A stretch of 64,000 nt of DNA. Origin: Xanthobacter autotrophicus Py2 (GTDB taxonomy: Bacteria > Pseudomonadota > Alphaproteobacteria > Rhizobiales > Xanthobacteraceae). How positions within the stretch are numbered: position 1 is the first letter of the stretch; the number at the start of each line of letters is the position of its first letter. Position numbers and translations under genes: made by a program. Below, piece by piece: positions 38,655-46,504 of the stretch. Location: assembly GCA_000017645.1 (NCBI GenBank), contig CP000781.1, positions 3,149,501 through 3,213,500 on the forward strand, written 5' to 3'. Under the pieces are notes generated by a model, which saw only the letters and a program-made list of their open reading frames with translations, was not told the DNA's origin and searched no databases.

Positions 38655-39698
38655 ATGTCGGACAATGCATCCGATCTGGCGCGCCGCATGGCCAGGCAGG
38701 CTGAGGCGGTCTGCCGGCATTATCTTTCCAACGGCCGCCGTGAAGGACGCTATTGGCTGGTAGGCGATGCCCGCAACACGCCGGGGCGGTCCATGTTCGT
38801 CCGCCTAAAGGGCACCGAATCCGGCAAGGGCGCTGCAGGCAAATGGACCGACGCCGCTACTGGCGAACACGGCGATTTGCTCGACGTCATCCGCGAGACA
38901 CGCGGTCTCGTGGATTTCAAGGACGTCGCCGAAGAGGCGCGAACCTTCCTCAGCCTTCCGCATCCTGAGCCTGAGCGGCAATCAAGTCCGCGGCTGGCGC
39001 CAGCTCCGACCGGATCGCCCGAGGCCGCACGCCGGCTCTTCGCCATGTCGCAACCGATTCCGCGCACTGTCGTAGACACGTATTTGCGGAACCGCGGCAT
39101 CACGGCTTTGCACGGAACCGGATCGCTGCGCTTTCATCCGCGATGCTATTTCCGGCCGGACGAGCATAGTCCGACCGAGAGCTGGCCGGCGATGATTGCA
39201 TCTGTCACCGATCTCGGCGGCCGGATCACCGGCGTGCATCGCACGTGGCTTGCACCTGACGGCAGCGGCAAGGCACCGGTCGACACGCCGCGGCGGGCGA
39301 TGGGCGACCTCCTCGGTCACGCGGTCCGGTTCGGAATAGCGCATGACGTGATGGCGGCCGGCGAAGGCATCGAGACCATTCTGTCGCTGCGAATGGCAGC
39401 GCGCCGCATGCCGATGGTCGCCGCGCTGTCGGCCGCACATCTTGCAGCCATCCTGTTCCCGGCGACACTCCGCCGACTCTACATCGTGCGTGACGACGAT
39501 CCGGCTGGCGATGGCGCGCGCGACAGCCTGATCGAACGGGCAAACGCTGTCGGGATCGATGCGATTGTTCTGTCGCCGACGCTCGGAGACTTCAACGAGG
39601 ATCTCAGGCTGATCGGCATCGTTGCGCTTTGCGCCAATGTCCGCGTTCAGCTCGCCCCGGAAGATGTCGCGCGCTTCGTCGCGGCCGAGGCGATGTAG
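38655..39698 (+). CDS. Toprim domain protein (primase-like)
   Basis: 347 residues. The N-terminal part (about 1-100) resembles the CHC2-like region of mobile-element primases but without clear zinc ligands. The C-terminal Toprim fold shows DVMAAGEGIETILSL (acidic Glu) and LYIVRDDDPAGDGARDSL (DxD), the metal-binding residues of primases and topoisomerases. Proteins of this type are common on ICEs and may prime replication of the transferred strand. It begins 17 bases after a terminator, so it needs its own promoter. Confidence 0.85.
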   Translation: MSDNASDLARRMARQAEAVCRHYLSNGRREGRYWLVGDARNTPGRSMFVRLKGTESGKGAAGKWTDAATGEHGDLLDVIRETRGLVDFKDVAEEARTFLSLPHPEPERQSSPRLAPAPTGSPEAARRLFAMSQPIPRTVVDTYLRNRGITALHGTGSLRFHPRCYFRPDEHSPTESWPAMIASVTDLGGRITGVHRTWLAPDGSGKAPVDTPRRAMGDLLGHAVRFGIAHDVMAAGEGIETILSLRMAARRMPMVAALSAAHLAAILFPATLRRLYIVRDDDPAGDGARDSLIERANAVGIDAIVLSPTLGDFNEDLRLIGIVALCANVRVQLAPEDVARFVAAEAM

Positions 39699-39822
39699 TT
39701 CCGGAGGGATGCGACAAGAGGGGCGGCGCTGTCAGCGCGATCACCCTGGCTGCTTCCCATCTCGCCGGAGAGACCGCGACCCGGCCTTCGAGAGGGCGAT
39801 CGGCCGTCAAACGGTCCGGTCC

Positions 39823-40016
39823 GGCAATGGCTACGCCCGGTTCTTTTCCGCCGGCCCTTCGGGCCTTTGCATCGCGAAGCAAAACAACCGGGCTTCGCCA
39901 TCCTCCGCTGACGCTTCGGCCCTGCGCTTCGCTCCGGGTGCAGGTCCGGCCCGCCCGACGGCTTTCGTCGCCAGAAGGCCGCGAGGGTCGCGGTCAAACC
40001 GACGAAGGAGCATCCC
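39823..40016 (+). promoter_or_regulatory. Leader element A, copy 1 (upstream of DUF2493 gene)
   Basis: The 318-base gap between the Toprim and DUF2493 genes holds a structured-looking leader. GGCAATGGC (39823-39831), a GGCCC-TTC-GGGCC hairpin, GCGAAGCAAAACAAC, and CCATCCTCCGCTG (39898-39910) occur in this order; the ATG follows 119 bases after the start of the last block. The copy at 41928 has the same blocks with nearly the same spacing. It may belong to the radC-RNA-like leaders described upstream of mobile-element DNA genes; that needs a covariance search. Confidence 0.6.
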
Positions 40017-40943
40017 ATGACAAGCGATCGCGACGACTTCGAGCCCCATCACGCTTCATCTCCTACCGACCACCTTCTCACCGAACTACAGCTTTACGGC
40101 TTCCGCCCCTTCCAGGACGAACTAGACCCGAGGCCGCTGCCTGAGGGGAACGCCGTCGCCGGCGCCATTGCCGACATCTTCGATGCGCTGATTGTCACCT
40201 TGCGGGACACCCGCCTCGAGCCTGACCTCGACGATCTGCTTTGGTCGACCGTCAATCTCTTCCACCGCGCCACCGACCGGATCGAGCGCGAACTCGACGA
40301 CAATGAGCAGGCGCAGCGGCGGAGCCAGCGGGAGCAGGACGGCTCCGAGGTGAAATCCGTCGACCTGGAACGGCTCACCGCCGAGGGACAAACGCTGATT
40401 GAGCGCAGGGACGCGTTCGAGCTGATGCGCGACCAGGCCGCCGAACATTTCGAACGCCACACCAGCTCATCTTGGCGGCCGCGCAGCGGATCGATGGTCA
40501 ACCATCGCAACCTGACCTCGGCGATGATCGACAGCCGCGACTTCCTCGCCGCCAAGCGCCGCGCCGAAACCGAAGTGATGCTGCCCGCGGGTCCGAAGAT
40601 CGCCTTCACCGGCGGTCTCGACTTCAACGACCACCGGCTGATCTGGGCCAAGCTCGATCAGGTGCACGCCAAGCATCCGGACATGGTGCTGCTGCATGGC
40701 GGATCGCCGAAGGGCGCCGAGCGCATCGCCGCCCGCTGGGCCGACCATCGCAAGGTTCCGCAGGTCGCGTTCAAGCCCGACTGGACGAAACACGCCAAGG
40801 CTGCACCGTTCAAGCGCAATGATCAGATGCTCGAAGTCCTGCCCATCGGCGCCATGGTATTTCCGGGAACCGGCATCCAGGGCAATCTTGCGGACAAGGC
40901 TCGCAAGCTCGGCATCCCAGTTTGGAAGTTCGGCGGCGCGTGA
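40017..40943 (+). CDS. DUF2493 (SLOG-fold) protein
   Basis: 308 residues. N-terminal half is helical and charged; the C-terminal part (about 190-305) is the DUF2493/YspA SLOG Rossmann-like domain: KIAFTGGLDFNDHRLIW, MVLLHGGSPKGAERIAARWA, and FPGTGIQGNLADKARKLGIPVWKF. SLOG domains bind nucleotide-derived ligands. DUF2493 genes are frequent on conjugative elements; role unknown. Preceded by leader element A. Confidence 0.85.
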   Translation: MTSDRDDFEPHHASSPTDHLLTELQLYGFRPFQDELDPRPLPEGNAVAGAIADIFDALIVTLRDTRLEPDLDDLLWSTVNLFHRATDRIERELDDNEQAQRRSQREQDGSEVKSVDLERLTAEGQTLIERRDAFELMRDQAAEHFERHTSSSWRPRSGSMVNHRNLTSAMIDSRDFLAAKRRAETEVMLPAGPKIAFTGGLDFNDHRLIWAKLDQVHAKHPDMVLLHGGSPKGAERIAARWADHRKVPQVAFKPDWTKHAKAAPFKRNDQMLEVLPIGAMVFPGTGIQGNLADKARKLGIPVWKFGGA

Positions 40944-41091
40944 GCGCCTCCCAACTTAACCTGCTCGCGGAAGCGGAAGTCCAGCCGGATTTCCGCTCCC
41001 GTTTTCGCTCAATTTCGGCTATGCTCAGGTCGCGCCATGGTGGTGGTGGAAGGCACGACCGTCAGACATTTTCTCACGGGAGCCCATTACC

Positions 41092-41532
41092 ATGATCTTC
41101 ATCGGCATTCTCGCCAGCATCGCAGCCATTGGCATGCTCTGCTGGCTCTTGTTCACCCTTGCCGTATTCGCACTGCCCGCCTTCGCCGGCGTCACCACTG
41201 GAGTTTGGGCCTATCAGACCGGCGCGGGCTGGATCGGCGGCATCGTCGTCGGCCTGGTCGCCGCCGCACTGACGTTCGGCATCGGCCAGTTCCTGCTCGC
41301 CTTCGTGCGGCCGCTCTGGCTGCGCCTCGCGATCGCGATCGTGTTCGTCGCGCCCGCAGCGCTCGCCGGCTATCACGCCACCCATGGCATCGTGAAGCAC
41401 ACGATGCCTTCCGACACGTGGCAGATCGTCTTTTCCGTCATCGGCGCAATTGCCGTCGGCGTCACAGCATTCGTGCGCGTGGCGGCGATGGCAGCGCCCG
41501 GACCGTCCGGGCGGGGCTTGGCACGCGCCTGA
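41092..41532 (+). CDS. Small membrane protein
   Basis: 146 residues with four or five predicted helices (IFIGILASIAAIGMLCWLLF, WIGGIVVGLVAAALTFGIGQ, LAIAIVFVAPAALAGYHA, IVFSVIGAIAVGVTAFV). No family recognised, although similar proteins are, in my experience, common on rhizobial ICEs. The start at 41092 has ACGGGAG about 10 bases upstream. Possibly an immunity or envelope protein; no evidence. Confidence 0.7.
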   Translation: MIFIGILASIAAIGMLCWLLFTLAVFALPAFAGVTTGVWAYQTGAGWIGGIVVGLVAAALTFGIGQFLLAFVRPLWLRLAIAIVFVAPAALAGYHATHGIVKHTMPSDTWQIVFSVIGAIAVGVTAFVRVAAMAAPGPSGRGLARA

Positions 41533-41927
41533 CGCCATCAGCAGCAGAGGCAGAACCAACTAATGATCTCCCCAGCGCCGCCCTCGTCATCGAAGCCATG
41601 GGAATGGCGGTTAGCGCCACTCGGACCTTAGTCTCGGTCAACCCGTGTCGCGTCATCGCAGTTTCACGCTGGAGCAGTGAGGCGTCGTTCGGTCACACGA
41701 TCGAAACATCGGTGTGCGAGCTTTCATACCAGAGCAGTGTCTGCGTCGAGATGCGGTCAGGCCCGGAACGGTCGCGTGGAATCGCCAACCGCGTTGACGC
41801 CGGGACCGCGACGGCAGCGCGCTCGCCACGTTCTCCTCAATCCATCTCTGTCTAACCGACCGCTCCAAAACGGCCTCTTCAATGGGCTGATCTGGCCGAA
41901 GGCCGGCTGCGCCTCGATCGCCTATGC
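41533..41927. other. Gene-free stretch before leader element A copy 2
   Basis: About 395 bases in which I see no supported gene. The open frames read as Ser/Arg-rich shadow-type sequence without domains. Confidence 0.5.
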
Positions 41928-42118
41928 GGCAATGGCGCCGAGCGACTTTCTTCCCCTGCCGGCTGCGCCGTCATCCTCGCGAAACAACAAAGTCGCCTGG
42001 CTGCCATCCTCCGCTGCGCTGCGGTCGCAAGCGATGCCGCGTCGATCGCCTTCGGCCCGCCGATCGCCATCGAGGCCGCAATGGTGCGGGCTCGGAACAG
42101 AGTTCAAGGAGAACTATC
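41928..42118 (+). promoter_or_regulatory. Leader element A, copy 2 (upstream of DUF736 gene)
   Basis: Shares with 39823-40016 the blocks GGCAATGGC (41928-41936), GCGAAACAACAAA, and CCATCCTCCGCTG (42004-42016). Block spacing is 76 against 75 bases, and the distance from the last block to the ATG is 115 against 119. The intervening sequence is different, so block order and spacing are what is conserved. Confidence 0.6.
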
Positions 42119-42445
42119 ATGGCGACCATCGGCACCTTCAAGAAGACCGGCAACAACGAATTTGTCGGCGACATCGTCACCCTCTCGGTCCAGGCCAGGA
42201 ACGTCCGCATCGTCCCGGAGAACGGCCGCTCAGCCGAGAACGCTCCCAGCCACCGCGTCTTCGTCGGCCGCGCCGAGATCGGCGCCGCCTGGTCCAAGCG
42301 CTCGAACGAAGGCCGCGACTATCTGAGCCTCAAGCTCGACGATCCGAGCTTCACCGCCCCGATCTTCGCCAACCTCTTCGACGACGAGGACGGCGAGGGC
42401 TACAGCCTCATCTGGTCCCGCCCCAGCCGTAGGAACGCGGATTGA
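42119..42445 (+). CDS. DUF736 protein, copy 1
   Basis: 108 residues covering the whole DUF736 domain (MATIGTFKKTGNNEFVGDI, NAPSHRVFVGRAEIGAAW, DYLSLKLDDPSFTAPIFANL, YSLIWSRPSRR). DUF736 proteins are small and found almost only on alphaproteobacterial plasmids and ICEs; function unknown. A paralogue lies at 47091-47426. Shine-Dalgarno AAGGAG upstream. Preceded by leader element A. Confidence 0.9.
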   Translation: MATIGTFKKTGNNEFVGDIVTLSVQARNVRIVPENGRSAENAPSHRVFVGRAEIGAAWSKRSNEGRDYLSLKLDDPSFTAPIFANLFDDEDGEGYSLIWSRPSRRNAD

Positions 42446-42603
42446 CCGCCCGGCTCAGGATGCCCCGCCCGATCCTCGGGCGGGGCAAGCCCTTCAAGGC
42501 TCGTCGATCCGGCTTTGCGCATTGTCGGCATTGCGCGTCGGCGGTTTGGTAGTCTCTCGGTTTGAATTACGCGCCACCGCCCTTTTGCGGATAGTGTCGT
42601 CCA

Positions 42604-42948
42604 ATGAACGGCAAGCTGAAAGACTGGGCACGCACGATCAAGCGAGACGTGCATGCGATTTATCTCGCTGCTCGCGATCCTCGCACCCCCTGGTACGCGA
42701 AAGCGCTGGCGCTATGCGTTGCTGGATACGCTCTGTCGCCAATAGATCTGATTCCAGACTTCATTCCAGTGCTGGGGTATCTCGACGACGCGATAATTGT
42801 GCCGCTCGGCATTCTGGCTGTGATCAAAATGATCCCGCCAGAAGTTTTGGCAGAGCACCGCGCCGCCGCCGCTCTTGCCGGAGTGCGCCCGGTGAGTGGA
42901 ACCGCCGCCGTAGTAATAGTTGCGTCTGGGTCGCATCCGTTGGACTGA
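42604..42948 (+). CDS. YkvA-family (DUF1232) membrane protein, C-terminus probably frameshifted
   Basis: 114 residues. The DUF1232 core is clear: WYAKALALCVAGYALSPIDLIPDFIP and LGYLDDAIIVPLGILAVIKMIP. After VIV (about 42919) the frame ends in an unlikely polar tail (ASGSHPLD), whereas the next frame reads CVWVASVGLTAWLGYRYFTG to a stop at 42983, which fits the family's usual C-terminal helix. One base therefore seems to be missing near 42920, by mutation or sequencing error. Function of the family unknown. Confidence 0.8.
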   Translation: MNGKLKDWARTIKRDVHAIYLAARDPRTPWYAKALALCVAGYALSPIDLIPDFIPVLGYLDDAIIVPLGILAVIKMIPPEVLAEHRAAAALAGVRPVSGTAAVVIVASGSHPLD

Positions 42949-43082
42949 CGGCATGGCTCGGCTATCGCTATTTCACCGGCTGAATTTCAAACTGAGGCAC
43001 TACCGGCGGTTTTGACGGATTTGCACGTTTCCGCTTATCCGGCAGTGCGGATCGGGCAAGTCGGGCCGCGACTCGCTGAGAC

Positions 43083-43310
43083 TCACGTCTCAGCTTCCTC
43101 TACCGCCTCATCGAGAAGGTCGGCGGGTCTCACGCCCAACGCTTCCGACAAATGCCACATCGTCAACAGCGTGACATTCTGCTGGCCCCGCTCCATGCCG
43201 CTCACATAGGCGCGGTCCACACCCATTTTCACGGCGACCGCTTCCTGACTCAGACCGGCCGCGACGCGATACCTCCTGACGTTGGCTCCAAAAATTCTGC
43301 GAATGTCCAT
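43083..43310 (-). CDS. XRE-family repressor, QseC-like
   Basis: 75 residues, a single Cro/C1-type helix-turn-helix: RRYRVAAGLSQEAVAVKMGV then RAYVSGMERGQQNVTLLTMWHLSEALGV. The C-terminus is short and acidic. It is divergent from a DUF2285 gene, the same layout as qseC-qseM on ICEMlSymR7A, where QseC represses both genes. A near-palindromic double promoter lies just upstream. The start is the ATG at 43310; a TTG at 43328 is also in frame. Confidence 0.82.
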   Translation of the reverse strand: MDIRRIFGANVRRYRVAAGLSQEAVAVKMGVDRAYVSGMERGQQNVTLLTMWHLSEALGVRPADLLDEAVEEAET

Positions 43311-43332
43311 CCGCAGGATAGGAGACAATCGA

Positions 43333-43359
43333 GTATTATATCGCTACGTGTTATAATAC
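43333..43359. promoter_or_regulatory. Inverted repeat with two divergent -10 boxes
   Basis: GTATTATA-N11-TATAATAC. The left arm gives TATAAT on the minus strand (towards the XRE gene) and the right arm gives TATAAT on the plus strand (towards the DUF2285 gene). It is a natural operator for the XRE protein to control both directions. Confidence 0.65.
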
Positions 43360-43484
43360 ACGGCCGCGAAGCCTCCTCGCGATGCCGCCACTGGGCTGGC
43401 GCGATGCGTGAAAAGCATCGGGAAATTTCAGCTATCGGTCTGGTTTGCATTGGCGATGCGGATACGATCGATTAACCAAAGAAG

Positions 43485-43760
43485 ATGGACGCGCCGATGA
43501 CCGTCATTGCTTTCCAGGACCGTCCGCCCGACGGCGACCGCCTGACGGGTTACGACGAAAGCCATCTTGCTCTCTATATTCGGCTCCTCGATGCCGCCGC
43601 CGAAGGCGCCGACTGGCGTGAGGCGGTGCAAATCCTTTTCGCGCTCGATCCGGACCGCGATCCCGACCGCGCCCGAATAGTTCATGACAGCCATCTCGCC
43701 CGCGCCCGCTGGATGACCACCACCGGCTATCGCGAGCTCCTCCGTCCCCGCGTGTCTTAA
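43485..43760 (+). CDS. DUF2285 protein, QseM-like antiactivator
   Basis: 91 residues (or 87 from the ATG at 43497). Residues about 25-88 fit DUF2285: HLALYIRLLDAAAEGADWREAVQIL, then ARIVHDSHLARARWMTTTGYRELL. On ICEMlSymR7A the small DUF2285 protein QseM blocks the activators TraR and FseA. Here the gene sits between a divergent QseC-like gene and a split FseA-like gene, which supports the same job. No TraR or TraI is visible in the window. Confidence 0.78.
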   Translation: MDAPMTVIAFQDRPPDGDRLTGYDESHLALYIRLLDAAAEGADWREAVQILFALDPDRDPDRARIVHDSHLARARWMTTTGYRELLRPRVS

Positions 43761-43887
43761 AGCAGGACACTCCTCCCGGTTGTGCGAGGCATCACGCCGC
43801 GCAGTTTTGGGGACTTCCGCCGCGCCTCGTCGGCGGCGAGGCTTGGGCGTGGAGGGGGCCACTCAAAACGCGGACGAGGAGACGCGT

Positions 43888-44671
43888 ATGGCCGAGCCGC
43901 CGGATTGGCGATTGCAGACAACCGAACGCGCGCTGAACCGCTTGGAGCGGCAAGGGTTTGCGTGGGAGTTCCTGCGCCGGAATCCCGACTATCGCAGCGA
44001 CTATGACCGTCTGCGCAGCACGCCGGCCAGCCGGTCAAGCGCTTCATTGCCCCATAGGAGCGCCGCCGCCCCACAGTGGGGGCTGCGATTTCCTGCTCGA
44101 CCCCGATCGCTCCGCTAACGAGACCGCGATCTTCTGGCGGCCCGAGGTTGTCGCCAGCGTTCTGATGCTTGAAGCCGCGCCGGCCGTCTTTCGCATGGCC
44201 CGGCGGCTCGAACAACTCGACCTGACCCACGCCACATTGCACGCGCAGCCCGGAGGCGAAGGTGCGATCGTAATAGCCGATCCCGACGGTGATCATTATT
44301 TGGTCGCCGGAGCCATCGACCCGGCTCAGCCGCTCGCCATCCTGCTACCGCTCGACGACAACTTCCACATCCGCACCGAAGCGGCATTGCGATTCCAACG
44401 CCGCCTATTTGGACGTGCCGCCGGTCCGCTACCGCGCGCGCTCACGCTCACACCGCGCCACCGCTTGCGGCTGGTGCGCATGGTGCGCGCGCTCGATGGC
44501 CGATCCGCGGGCGCGACTTATCGCGAAATCGCCGGAGTGCTTTTCGACACGCCCCGGCAGTCCGCTGCCGAGTGGAAGACGTCGTCCATCCGCGCCCAGA
44601 CGATCCGCTTGGTGAAGGATGCGCAGACGATGATGCACGGCGGCTATCTCCGTTTGCTCGCCGGCCGCTGA
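43888..44671 (+). CDS. FseA-like activator (DUF6499-DUF2285), split by a +1 frameshift
   Basis: Two overlapping frames. The first (from ATG 43888) encodes a DUF6499-like start (PPDWRLQTTERALNRLERQ, FAWEFLRRNPDYRSDYDRL) and ends at the TAA at 44116-44118. The second, one base ahead, continues as LLDPDRSANETAIFWRPE and ends at 44671 with a DUF2285 domain (LTLTPRHRLRLVRMVRALDGRS, SIRAQTIRLVKDAQTMMHGGYLRLL). Shifting +1 at TTTC (44089-44092) gives one 260-residue protein (QWGLRF-LLDPDRS). On ICEMlSymR7A msi172 and msi171 are joined in exactly this way by programmed +1 frameshifting to make FseA, which activates rdfS. The excisionase gene is next here as well. Sequencing error or decay is the alternative. 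Confidence 0.82.
44089..44092 (+). other. Candidate +1 slip site in the FseA-like gene
   Basis: In frame the codons read CGA TTT CCT. A tRNA-Phe on TTT can move one base to TTC, which it pairs with better, and reading continues CTG CTC GAC CCC. The zero frame stops 24 bases later. Confidence 0.6.
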
Positions 44672-44821
44672 CCCCGCCTCGGCTCCCCTCAAGCGTGACC
44701 GTAAGGGGGTATGCGCACGCAGGGGCCTCACTTCGTCATCCACCCTGACGCCGATGGTTCGCCACCGTGGTCGCCGCTTCGCCACCGCACGCTGGAGGCG
44801 CAGCCGAAGCCCGGAGGCCCC

Positions 44822-45115
44822 ATGCCAGCAGCGCGACTCGACCCCCCGCCACGCTATCTCCGCACCCCTGAGGCTGCGCGCTTCCTCGGCCTGTCAGGTC
44901 GCACGCTCGAGAAGCATCGCACCTATGGCACCGGACCAGTCTATCGCAAGCTGGGCGGCCGCATTGTCTATGCCCTCGACGATCTTCAGGCCTGGGCGGA
45001 TCGTGGCACGCGGCTTTCCACATCTGATCCGGGACATGACGTTGTCCATCCCGCCAAGCCGCACGCAAGGCTTGGCCATGGGAATGCCGCCCGTCGCGGT
45101 GGCGGTGCGTCATGA
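44822..45115 (+). CDS. RdfS-like excisionase (helix-turn-helix)
   Basis: 97 residues from the ATG at 44822; homology starts with PPPRYLRTPEAARFLGLSGRTLEKHR, a MerR/AlpA-type winged helix, followed by GPVYRKLGGRIVYALDDLQAWAD. Recombination directionality factors of this type tilt the integrase towards excision. On rhizobial ICEs rdfS lies upstream of parA and traF, as here, and is switched on by FseA. The C-terminal 30 residues are polar and variable. It overlaps parA by 4 bases. Confidence 0.85.
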   Translation: MPAARLDPPPRYLRTPEAARFLGLSGRTLEKHRTYGTGPVYRKLGGRIVYALDDLQAWADRGTRLSTSDPGHDVVHPAKPHARLGHGNAARRGGGAS

Positions 45116-45750
45116 TCGTCGCGCTCCTCAACCAGAAGGGCGGCGTCGGCAAGACGACGCTCGCGCTCCATCTCGCCGGCGAATGGGCCAGCAGGGGGAG
45201 GCGCGTCCTACTCATTGACGCGGACCCACAGGGCTCCGCGCTCGATTGGTCGCAGCAGCGCGCGCGCGAAGGTTTACCGCGCCTGTTTGGTGTTGTCGGT
45301 CTAGCGCGAGATACGCTTCACAACGAAGCGCCGGAACTGGCGCGAGGCGCCGATCATGTGGTGATCGACGGGCCACCGCGCGTTGCCGGCCTGATGCGAT
45401 CAGCACTGCTTGCCGCCGACCTGGTGCTGATCCCGGTGCAGCCATCGCCCTTCGATGGCTGGGCCTCGGCGGAGATGCTGTCGCTGCTTGGCGAGGCGCG
45501 CATCTATCGTCCGCAGGTCGTGGCTCGTTTCGTGCTGAACCGATGCGGCGCGCGCACCATCATCGCCCGCGAGACGGCCGAGACGCTCGCCGACCATGAT
45601 CCGCCGGTGCTCGCGTCCACCATCGGCCAGCGCGTCGCCTTCGCCGACACAGCGCGGTCTGGACGCCTCGTCTCGGAGATCAACGAGCACGGCCCGGCAG
45701 CGCGCGAGATCACCGCGCTCTGCGCCGAGATCGGGAGGATCGCGCCATGA
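45112..45750 (+). CDS. parA: ParA-family ATPase
   Basis: 212 residues, a short ParA/Soj-type partition ATPase with the deviant Walker A KGGVGKTTLALHL, the VLLIDADPQGSALDW switch and DHVVIDGPPR (Walker B). It probably maintains the excised circular form or positions the element for transfer. The start overlaps the excisionase gene and its end overlaps the next gene by 4 bases, so all are one transcription unit. Confidence 0.93.
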   Translation: MIVALLNQKGGVGKTTLALHLAGEWASRGRRVLLIDADPQGSALDWSQQRAREGLPRLFGVVGLARDTLHNEAPELARGADHVVIDGPPRVAGLMRSALLAADLVLIPVQPSPFDGWASAEMLSLLGEARIYRPQVVARFVLNRCGARTIIARETAETLADHDPPVLASTIGQRVAFADTARSGRLVSEINEHGPAAREITALCAEIGRIAP

Positions 45751-45998
45751 CCGGGCGATCCCAGAAACGCGGCTTCACTGCACGTCCTGTCGATCCTGAG
45801 AGCTGGGTCAAAGCCTCCGATCCGCGACCCGCTCGGAACGGCGACGCCGCGTTCACGGCACGGCTCACGATCGATGTGACGCCCGACATGCGCGGCCAGA
45901 TCAAGATCGCCGCGTTCCAGCGCGGCGTCACCGTCGCCGACATGCTGCGCGAACTGCTCGCCCGCGAATTTCCTCCAGCCGAAGGAGACACGCAATGA
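45747..45998 (+). CDS. Small putative ribbon-helix-helix protein
   Basis: 83 residues. The C-terminal half (FTARLTIDVTPDMRGQIKIAAFQRGVTVADMLRELL) looks like a ribbon-helix-helix DNA-binding fold, and its place after parA suggests a ParG-like centromere-binding partner. The N-terminal 35 residues are basic and disordered. Overlaps both neighbours by 4 bases. Confidence 0.75.
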   Translation: MTGRSQKRGFTARPVDPESWVKASDPRPARNGDAAFTARLTIDVTPDMRGQIKIAAFQRGVTVADMLRELLAREFPPAEGDTQ

Positions 45999-46504
45999 AC
46001 GGCGCTGGTCATTTGCGCGGCGTGCCGGCGGCGCTCCTCTTCGACGGTCTGACTCGCGTCGAACTGACCTGGATCGAGAAGAGGGTCGAATACTGGATTC
46101 GGTTCGGCCAGGACGTCCAGGAACAGATTCTCGACCGACGCCGGCGCGTGCTCAGCTTCCCGCCCCACAGTGTCTTCGCCTTTGTCCGTTGGGCGGCAAA
46201 CGACTTCGGCACGATCATCTCGCGCATCGACATCGTGCGCGCGATCTCGCCCGGCGAGCACTACCAGACTCTGCCCTTCGTGCGTCCTGGTGGCGACATC
46301 CTGCTGAGGATGGACGGCTGGCCAAAGGTCGAGCGCGTACTGCAGATCGTCGACGCCATCGAGTCGGTCGGCATCAATCCGGCTGAGGTCTCACCGCATC
46401 ATTGGCGGCATGTTCATAATCGTCTCGCTGCCGGCCAGGAACCGCGCAGCTACACGGCGGAGCAGCATCGGGCCATCCTTCTGCGCCGGAAGGTCGAGCC
46501 ATGA
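45995..46504 (+). CDS. DUF2840 protein
   Basis: 169 residues. The sequence (TRVELTWIEKRVEYWIRFGQDVQEQ, FVRWAANDFGTIISRIDIVRA, HWRHVHNRLAAGQ) fits DUF2840, a family tied to alphaproteobacterial conjugative elements between parA and traF. Function unknown. Translationally coupled to both neighbours by 4-base overlaps. Confidence 0.85.
   Translation: MNGAGHLRGVPAALLFDGLTRVELTWIEKRVEYWIRFGQDVQEQILDRRRRVLSFPPHSVFAFVRWAANDFGTIISRIDIVRAISPGEHYQTLPFVRPGGDILLRMDGWPKVERVLQIVDAIESVGINPAEVSPHHWRHVHNRLAAGQEPRSYTAEQHRAILLRRKVEP

Noticed and set aside
36558..38720. A 720-residue open frame antisense to the ParB-like gene.
   Set aside because: Shadow frame; crosses the intrinsic terminator at 38610 and has no domain.
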